From contig JANXOQ010000327.1 of NCBI GenBank assembly GCA_025357775.1, forward strand, positions 1-6,823: a stretch of 6,823 bases of DNA. The letters run 5' to 3'. How positions within the stretch are numbered: the stretch's first letter is position 1; the number at the start of each line of letters is the position of its first letter. Origin of the DNA: Ferruginibacter sp. (lineage in GTDB: Bacteria; Bacteroidota; Bacteroidia; Chitinophagales; Chitinophagaceae). Both the position numbers and the translations under genes were made by a program. The notes beneath the pieces are model-generated. The model did not search any database and had not been told where the DNA came from. It worked only from the letters and a program-made list of their open reading frames with translations. Shown piece by piece: positions 1 through 4,769 of the stretch.

Positions 1-252
1 GAAAATGGGGACTCTGCAATTGTAGTAGTAAAATTTACTATAAACGAAGATGGTAAAGTTGAAAATGTAATTGTTACCAATCCATTTTATTCTTCGTATG
101 ACAGAATAGTGGTAAACGTAATAAAGAATTCTCCAAAATGGTTGCCTGCCATAAGTCACAATAGAAAAGTGAAAACAGTTATAAAACAGTCAGTAAATTT
201 TATACAAACTAATAGAGAAAGTCAATATAGCTTTACTCGTATATTTTTGTAA
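1..252 (+). CDS. TonB C-terminal domain protein (energy transducer TonB-like), 3' end only
   Basis: The window opens inside this gene: frame 1 is open from base 1 to the TAA at 250-252, giving 83 residues with no start in view. The visible part resembles the TonB C-terminal domain. It has a strand with VVVKFTINEDGKVENVIV (residues 8-25), then a helix-like stretch ending in the typical 'P-K-W-x-P-A' motif (SPKWLPA, about residues 46-52), then a last strand with VNFIQT. In this family the domain lies in the periplasm and contacts the TonB box of outer-membrane receptors to pass on proton-motive energy from ExbB/ExbD. The N-terminal membrane anchor and proline-rich linker would lie upstream, so a different architecture, such as an M56 peptidase or another protein ending in a TonB domain, cannot be excluded. 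The final residues (NRESQYSFTRIFL) are a short divergent extension. Confidence 0.8.
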   Translation, partial: ENGDSAIVVVKFTINEDGKVENVIVTNPFYSSYDRIVVNVIKNSPKWLPAISHNRKVKTVIKQSVNFIQTNRESQYSFTRIFL

Positions 253-431
253 AGTTAATCTTCAAAGGCAACTGACCTTACTGTTTATATTTTAAAATTA
301 TAAGCAAATTATTAAGGTTAGTAATAAAGTATTTGCAAATAAAAAAGCCAACATAAAAATTTGTTTATTTTGTTTACTGTTTTGGTAAAATCCATAAGTT
401 TTCCTACTCATTTTTATACCTTATTTTTGCA
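253..431. other. Intergenic region between the TonB-like gene and the DUF3109 gene
   Basis: This 179-bp AT-rich stretch holds no convincing gene. The only supportable signal is the -7-like box at its right edge (422-429). A weak inverted repeat (ACCTTA at 275-280 with TAAGGT at 313-318, a 32-base loop) lies after the TonB-like stop codon. It is too loose and has no U-tract, so I do not call it a terminator. Confidence 0.6.
399..429 (+). promoter_or_regulatory. Candidate Bacteroidota sigma-A promoter for the DUF3109 gene
   Basis: TATTTTTG at 422-429 matches the TAnnTTTG -7 consensus exactly. Nineteen bases upstream lies TTTT (399-402), one mismatch from the TTTG -33 element. The box ends only two bases before the ATG at 432, so the transcript would be leaderless or nearly so. 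Chance matches are common in such AT-rich DNA. Confidence 0.4.
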
Positions 432-1019
432 ATGATGATTGCAATTGAAAATGTATTATTGAGCGACCAAATTATAAGCGACCAATTTGTGTGTGACCTT
501 ACAAGTTGCAAAGGTGCATGCTGCATAGATGGTGATGCTGGTGCACCTTTGGATAATAAAGAATTAAAAAATGTAGACGAAGTATTTAATGAAGTACTCC
601 CATACCTACGCCTAGAGGGCATTGACGAAATAAATAAACAAGGCAGATATGTGCATGATAAAGAGTTTGGGTGGGTTACCCCTACTATTGATGGCAAAAT
701 ATGTGTGTATGGTATTTTTGATAATAGTGGTGCTGTAAAATGTGGTATTGAAAAAGCATATTTAAACGGAAAAACGAAATGGAAAAAACCGATTAGCTGC
801 CATCTTTTTCCAATAATTGTAAAGAAAAGTAAAGATGGCATAACACAGTTTGCAAACTACGAACCAAGGGAAGACCATTGTAAAGCTGCATGCTCATTAG
901 GCGAAAAATTAAAAGTACCTGTATACAAATTTTTAAAAGAGCCACTTGTAAGAAAATTTGGAATCCCGTTTTATGAAGCATTAGAAGCAACAGCAGAACA
1001 TCTACATTTAAATAAATAA
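432..1019 (+). CDS. DUF3109 family cysteine-rich protein
   Basis: This 195-residue soluble protein has no signal peptide or membrane segment. It resembles the DUF3109 family of Bacteroidota, which is related to the YkgJ-type CxxxxCxxxCC zinc/iron-binding proteins. Nine cysteines are present. A cluster at C21, C26, C30 and C31 (FVCDLTSCKGACCIDGDAGAP) is followed by C91, C104, C123 (ISCHLFP), C150 and C154. The conserved look of the cysteines suggests a metal site, but no reaction is established for the family, and metal binding is inference. Two ATG codons are adjacent (432 and 435); I keep the first, although the upstream promoter-like box sits so close that the second is possible. The next gene starts 22 bp downstream on the same strand, so co-transcription is plausible. 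Base composition matches the neighbours. Confidence 0.88.
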   Translation: MMIAIENVLLSDQIISDQFVCDLTSCKGACCIDGDAGAPLDNKELKNVDEVFNEVLPYLRLEGIDEINKQGRYVHDKEFGWVTPTIDGKICVYGIFDNSGAVKCGIEKAYLNGKTKWKKPISCHLFPIIVKKSKDGITQFANYEPREDHCKAACSLGEKLKVPVYKFLKEPLVRKFGIPFYEALEATAEHLHLNK

Positions 1020-1041
1020 AACATATTCTTAATTATATAAA

Positions 1042-1851
1042 ATGAAATTATTTTCAATCTGCCTTTTAGCTGGCACATTTTTTTTAGCTGCTTGTTCTTT
1101 AAAAAAAGCAACAATAGATACTGACCTTAAACAATATTTTGATGCAAAAAATGTAGATGGTTGCTTTACTATGATGGATAATAGCACAGGTGGCATTACA
1201 GTTTATAACATGATGATGGACACTACAAGAGTAACACCTGCATCAACTTTTAAAATTGTTAACTCTCTTATAGGCTTGGAAACAGGAAGAATAACTGATG
1301 AAAAAATGGTTATAAAATGGGACGGTGTAAAGCGTTATAAAGACGAATGGAATAAAGATTTAACAATGACCGAAGCATTTAAAGTGAGCGCTGTACCCTA
1401 TTACCAAGAAGTAGCTAGAAGAATAGGCAGAGATACTATGCAGCGTTGGATAGATAGTATTGGCTATGGCAATAAAATTATTACAGGCCCTATTGATAGC
1501 TTTTGGTTAAACAATAATTTAAAAATATCTCCCGACGAACAAATTGGGCTTATGAAACGTATTTACTTTGACCAATTACCTTTTAGAAAAAGTACCCAAC
1601 AGCAGGTAAGAGATGTAATGCTACAGGAAGATAATACAATGTATAAATTAAGTTACAAAACAGGCTGGGGTTTTGATGAAAAAAATAATGCACTAGGCTG
1701 GTTAGTTGGGTGGATAGAAGAAAATAGACATGTATATTTTTTTGCTACTCTACTAAAATCTAACAATAAAGAATATGATATGAAAGATGCTCGATTAGAT
1801 ATTACAAAAACCATACTCAACCATTACGGATTTTTAAAAGGAAAAAAATAA
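1042..1851 (+). CDS. Class D (OXA-type) beta-lactamase, lipoprotein
   Basis: The 269-residue product carries every class D signature in order and at normal spacing. These are S68-T-F-K71 (nucleophilic serine and the lysine that is carbamylated in this family), S116-A-V118, Y142-G-N144, W155 in the FWL segment after the omega-like region, K206-T-G208, and the W220-LVG-W224 motif. The length is normal for OXA enzymes. The N-terminus is a lipoprotein signal with lipobox LAAC (C18), so the mature enzyme should be lipid-anchored and face the periplasm. There is no obvious acidic surface-export motif after C18. The expected reaction is serine-based hydrolysis of beta-lactam rings; the substrate range cannot be read from sequence. 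A BlaR1-like sensor domain is unlikely because there are no extra domains or membrane helices. The gene follows the DUF3109 gene by 22 bp and has the same AT-rich codon use as its neighbours, so I see no sign of recent acquisition. Confidence 0.92.
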   Translation: MKLFSICLLAGTFFLAACSLKKATIDTDLKQYFDAKNVDGCFTMMDNSTGGITVYNMMMDTTRVTPASTFKIVNSLIGLETGRITDEKMVIKWDGVKRYKDEWNKDLTMTEAFKVSAVPYYQEVARRIGRDTMQRWIDSIGYGNKIITGPIDSFWLNNNLKISPDEQIGLMKRIYFDQLPFRKSTQQQVRDVMLQEDNTMYKLSYKTGWGFDEKNNALGWLVGWIEENRHVYFFATLLKSNNKEYDMKDARLDITKTILNHYGFLKGKK

Positions 1852-1867
1852 TATCAAAATTATTTCC
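1840..1867. terminator. Weak candidate bidirectional terminator between convergent genes
   Basis: GGAAA and TAAT on the left (1840-1852, with four unpaired A bases between them) can pair with ATTATTTCC (1859-1867). This gives nine base pairs around a 6-base loop, spanning both stop codons of the convergent genes. A-rich and T-rich flanks would provide short U-tracts in either direction. The stem is AT-rich and bulged, so the call is tentative. Confidence 0.2.
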
Positions 1868-2849
1868 AATCTAAAAATTTTTGTGTTTGTATTTCGTTTA
1901 GTTTAGGTGCTACCAAATTTAGTTTTTCGTTACTCAAAACCATTTCATATTTTTCAAGGTAAGCCAAAGCCATTTTCTTACTGTTAAACTCTGTAAGAGC
2001 ATACTCATGGCAATCTTTGGAATTATATTTTTGATAATCTTCAATGGCATCCGTAAGTTTTGCTGACTCGTTTGAGCAATATCCAAAATCATCCTTTACA
2101 ATTTCTGGTATGGAGCCGTAAGGAGTACCAAAAACCGGACAACCGTAATACAAGCTTTCTGTAATAGCCAACCCAAATGGCTCATGCCACCTTACAGGAA
2201 ATATTAATCCTTTTGAACCATTTAATAAACTATCTTTTTTATTTCCTCCTACCATACCATAGAAACTTATTCGTGGTGAAAGCGTAAATCTTAAACCCAT
2301 TTTTATGTTAAATCTTACACCTCCAAGTACTTTTAAGGATTGTGCCTTCGAATTTTTTACAACATCAATTGCTCCTTTTACATTTTTTACACGCCATGCT
2401 GCTTTGCCTAAAAAATGAAAGTATTTTCGCTCTTTAGTCAAATTAGGTTTTGTGTAATCACTCCAGTCTAGCCCATTGTATACAAAAGAAGATGAACTAT
2501 AACGGCTAGCATGGTTCTTAGAAACAAATACTGAATTTATATCAAAATTATTTGTGTCATTAATATTTCCATGAATAGTAATTAAGTAAGGCTTATTTAT
2601 TCTATCAATATTAAAAGGTGCAAAATTAAAATGTACAAAATCTATGTCGGCAGGTATTTGATTTATAATATCAATGCTATCATCTATATTTATTACATTG
2701 GCAAAATCACATGTAGACCCCCGATTTACCAAATACGTAATGTGATGACCAAGTTTTGAAAGTTCTTTTCCAAGATACCATATTACCCTTTCCGTACCAC
2801 CATATAATTTTACAGGAATTACACTATTGTTTACAATTAAAATTTTCAT
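1860..2849 (-). CDS. Glycosyltransferase, GT4-like (GT-B fold)
   Basis: This 329-residue protein has no membrane segment and fits a cytoplasmic GT-B glycosyltransferase of the GT4 type. The N-terminal domain begins with a Rossmann strand (MKILIVNNSVIPV), followed by G17-G-T-E-R21, which lies in the acceptor/donor loop in this family. H93-G-N is the usual end of an inner strand. V123-Y-N-G-L-D marks the domain linker. The C-terminal donor-binding domain starts near residue 145 (FLGKAAWRVKN, with R153 and K155 likely phosphate contacts). It carries the EX7E motif, E223-PFGLAIT-E231, within WHEPFGLAITES. The protein is a little shorter than many GT4 enzymes but has both halves. Donor, acceptor and product (capsule, lipopolysaccharide, glycolipid or small metabolite) cannot be told, as no other glycan gene lies in the window. 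Transcription runs towards the beta-lactamase; the promoter would be in the divergent gap. Confidence 0.88.
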   Translation of the reverse strand: MKILIVNNSVIPVKLYGGTERVIWYLGKELSKLGHHITYLVNRGSTCDFANVINIDDSIDIINQIPADIDFVHFNFAPFNIDRINKPYLITIHGNINDTNNFDINSVFVSKNHASRYSSSSFVYNGLDWSDYTKPNLTKERKYFHFLGKAAWRVKNVKGAIDVVKNSKAQSLKVLGGVRFNIKMGLRFTLSPRISFYGMVGGNKKDSLLNGSKGLIFPVRWHEPFGLAITESLYYGCPVFGTPYGSIPEIVKDDFGYCSNESAKLTDAIEDYQKYNSKDCHEYALTEFNSKKMALAYLEKYEMVLSNEKLNLVAPKLNEIQTQKFLDWK

Positions 2850-2917
2850 TTTTTATAATAATACTGTTTCTTTTCTTTATCCTTTTTTACTTAAACTCAA
2901 GATTTTAAGCACTATCC

Positions 2918-2949
2918 CAAAATTATTCTCAATTAATGATAATTTCTAA
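2918..2949 (-). promoter_or_regulatory. Candidate Bacteroidota promoter for the glycosyltransferase gene
   Basis: On the minus strand, 2925-2918 reads TAATTTTG, an exact match to the TAnnTTTG -7 box. Twenty bases further upstream, 2949-2946 reads TTAG, one mismatch from the TTTG -33 box. This would give a leader of roughly 60 bases before the start codon at 2849. AT-rich context makes chance matches likely. Confidence 0.35.
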
Positions 2950-2987
2950 TTTATTATTTTTTAACAAAGATTGTATTTTTATAAAGA

Positions 2988-2995
2988 TTAATTTG
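2988..2995 (+). promoter_or_regulatory. Imperfect -7-like box before the BatB-BatC gene
   Basis: TTAATTTG has one mismatch to TAnnTTTG and is followed by CA, giving the TTTGCA string also seen before the DUF3109 gene and ispG. It ends 13 bases before the ATG at 3009. No good -33 element sits at the usual distance: ATTG at 2970-2973 is only 14 bases away. Confidence 0.3.
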
Positions 2996-3008
2996 CAACT
3001 TTATTATT

Positions 3009-4676
3009 ATGAAACTTTATTTTCAATACGAATATTTTTTGTGGTTACTATTATTATTACCAACATTATTGGCTACGTATTTTTTTGCAAAGCATAAAAA
3101 GCAAGCAGTATTTAAAAAATTAGGAGATAAAAGTTTAATACAAGAACTAACTTCTTCTTACAACAAAAAATCATTTCCTTTAAAATTTGGGCTAGCATTT
3201 GCAGCATTTGCTCTTTTAATATTTAGTATAGCAAACCTACGCACAAAAGCAGGTATAAATAAAATAAGTAAAAATGGAATAGATGTAATGATAGCGATGG
3301 ATGTAAGTAAGAGTATGCTTGCGCAAGATGTAAAACCTAATCGGCTAGAAAGAGCTAAGCAACTATTAGGGAAATTAATAGATAAGTTAAGTAATGATAG
3401 AATAGGCATTGTGGTTTTTGCTGGTAGAGCATATTTGCAAATGCCACTTACAGCAGACCATTCAGCGGCAAAAATGTATTTGAATGCTGCTTCGCCAGAA
3501 ACGGTGCCATACCAAGGAACAGTAATAGCTGAGGCATTAAAAGCCTGCAATAATTCTTTTAATGCCGCAGAAAAAAAATACAAATCTGTAATTGTAATAA
3601 GCGACGGAGAAGATCATGATGATAACTCATTAAAAATAGCTAGTGAAATGGCACAAGAAGGAGTAATAATTAATACAGTAGGCATTGGCTCCCCACAAGG
3701 CGCTACTTTAATAGATGAACAAACCAACGCAGAAAAAAAAGATAACGAGGGTAATATAATTGTAACTAAATTAAATGAACAAGCTTTGGCAGATATTGCG
3801 GAAAAAGGTAATGGAAATTATCAGCTTTTTACAAATACAGATGAAGTAGTTAATAATTTGTATAAACAACTTTCTTTATTGGATGGGCGTGACGTAAAAG
3901 ATGATTCACTTATAAATTATAAAAGCTGGTTTCAATATTTATTAATAGTTGCTTTATTATTACTTATTATAGAATTATTTATTACTGAAATAAAAAAGAA
4001 AAAAACCAATATCTTAAAAATATCGGCTACTATATTTTTTCTAAGTATCAATCTTTCATTATTTGCACAAGCAGAAAATGAAAGTATAAAAAAAGGAAAT
4101 GATGCTTATAAGAAAAATGATTTTGAAACCGCCATTACAAAGTATGGAGAAGCATTACAAAAGAATACAAGCAATGGTGCTGCACAGTTTAACCTAGCTA
4201 ATGCATTATACAAAGCTAATAAAAAAGACGAAGCTAATAGCGCTTATGACAAGGCCAATGCTAGCTTTACCAAACCAATTGAAAAGAGCAATGCACTTTA
4301 TAATAAAGGCGTAGTACTGCAAAATAATAAAAAATTGGAAGAGAGTATTGGTGCATATAAAAATGCTTTAAAAATAGACCCTACTAATACTGATGCACGC
4401 CATAATTTACAACTAGCCCTAAAACAACAGCAACAACAACAACAAAAAAAGGGAGATAAAGATAAAAAAAAGGAAAAAGAAAAAGAACCTAAAGAGGATA
4501 AGAAAGATAAAAAAGACAAGAAAGAAGAAGAGCAGCCAAAAGAAAATAAAAGTAATATGTCTCAAAAAGATGCAGAACAAAAATTGCAAGCTTTGTTACA
4601 AAAAGAAAAAAATCTACAAGATAAAATGCATAAAGTAGATGCAGCTACAAGCAATAAGGCAGATAAGGATTGGTAA
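3009..4676 (+). CDS. BatB-BatC fusion: membrane VWA domain plus TPR repeats
   Basis: This 555-residue protein combines two Bat (Bacteroides aerotolerance) proteins that are often separate. The BatB-like part (1-330) has membrane helices at about 9-27 and 58-76. Its von Willebrand A domain (about 90-290) has a complete MIDAS metal site: D98-V-S100-K-S102, T171 and D199 (ISDGED). A third helix lies at 309-327. After a basic loop (about 329-334) comes a hydrophobic stretch at 335-353 ending AQA, which looks like BatC's own signal peptide kept inside the fusion. Three TPR-like repeats follow (about 357-460), then a Q7 tract (473-479), a K/E/D-rich low-complexity region (480-515) and a predicted helix. 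By the positive-inside rule, the VWA and TPR parts both face the periplasm. Bat proteins are linked to oxidative stress or envelope functions, but their mechanism is unsettled. No moxR, DUF58, batA or batD gene is in the window. Confidence 0.85.
   Translation: MKLYFQYEYFLWLLLLLPTLLATYFFAKHKKQAVFKKLGDKSLIQELTSSYNKKSFPLKFGLAFAAFALLIFSIANLRTKAGINKISKNGIDVMIAMDVSKSMLAQDVKPNRLERAKQLLGKLIDKLSNDRIGIVVFAGRAYLQMPLTADHSAAKMYLNAASPETVPYQGTVIAEALKACNNSFNAAEKKYKSVIVISDGEDHDDNSLKIASEMAQEGVIINTVGIGSPQGATLIDEQTNAEKKDNEGNIIVTKLNEQALADIAEKGNGNYQLFTNTDEVVNNLYKQLSLLDGRDVKDDSLINYKSWFQYLLIVALLLLIIELFITEIKKKKTNILKISATIFFLSINLSLFAQAENESIKKGNDAYKKNDFETAITKYGEALQKNTSNGAAQFNLANALYKANKKDEANSAYDKANASFTKPIEKSNALYNKGVVLQNNKKLEESIGAYKNALKIDPTNTDARHNLQLALKQQQQQQQKKGDKDKKKEKEKEPKEDKKDKKDKKEEEQPKENKSNMSQKDAEQKLQALLQKEKNLQDKMHKVDAATSNKADKDW
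4425..4445 (+). repeat. CAA trinucleotide repeat coding for polyglutamine
   Basis: Seven in-frame glutamine codons (CAA, CAG, then five CAA) encode Q473-Q479 at the junction between the TPR repeats and the charged tail of the Bat fusion. Length changes would keep the frame, so the tract may vary between strains without breaking the protein. Confidence 0.85.
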
Positions 4677-4769
4677 TAAGCAGTATCCAATTAAAATAAT
4701 TACACAAATCATATTTTCAATTATTGCTACTACTATTAGATAGTTAACTTTGCATTCATAAATTTTTAT
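4677..4769. other. Intergenic region between the Bat fusion and ispG
   Basis: This 93-bp AT-rich gap contains the candidate ispG promoter in its right half. An AT-only inverted repeat (AATAATT at 4695-4701 with AATTATT at 4719-4725, 17-base loop) is present but too weak to call a terminator. Confidence 0.5.
4723..4752 (+). promoter_or_regulatory. Candidate Bacteroidota sigma-A promoter for ispG
   Basis: TAACTTTG at 4745-4752 matches the TAnnTTTG -7 consensus exactly. ATTG at 4723-4726 is a near match to the TTTG -33 element with an 18-base spacer. The box ends 17 bases before the ATG at 4770, giving a short leader. This is the best promoter candidate in the window. Confidence 0.5.

Noticed and set aside
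275..318. Inverted repeat ACCTTA/TAAGGT after the TonB-like gene
   Set aside because: The stem is only six base pairs with a 32-base loop and lacks a U-tract.
404..841. 145-codon minus-strand open frame over the DUF3109 gene
   Set aside because: It is antisense to a gene with clear family features and its translation shows no recognisable domain.
3158..3583. 141-codon minus-strand open frame within the Bat gene
   Set aside because: It mirrors the VWA-coding region; no domain or start context supports it.
4298..4519. Minus-strand open frame with a poly-cysteine and serine/phenylalanine-rich product
   Set aside because: The poly-Cys is a by-product of the CAA repeat and the S/F runs of the lysine-rich tail read in antisense.
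4695..4725. Inverted repeat AATAATT/AATTATT after the Bat gene as a terminator
   Set aside because: It is a 7-bp, AT-only stem with a 17-base loop and no U-tract, and is expected by chance in this composition.
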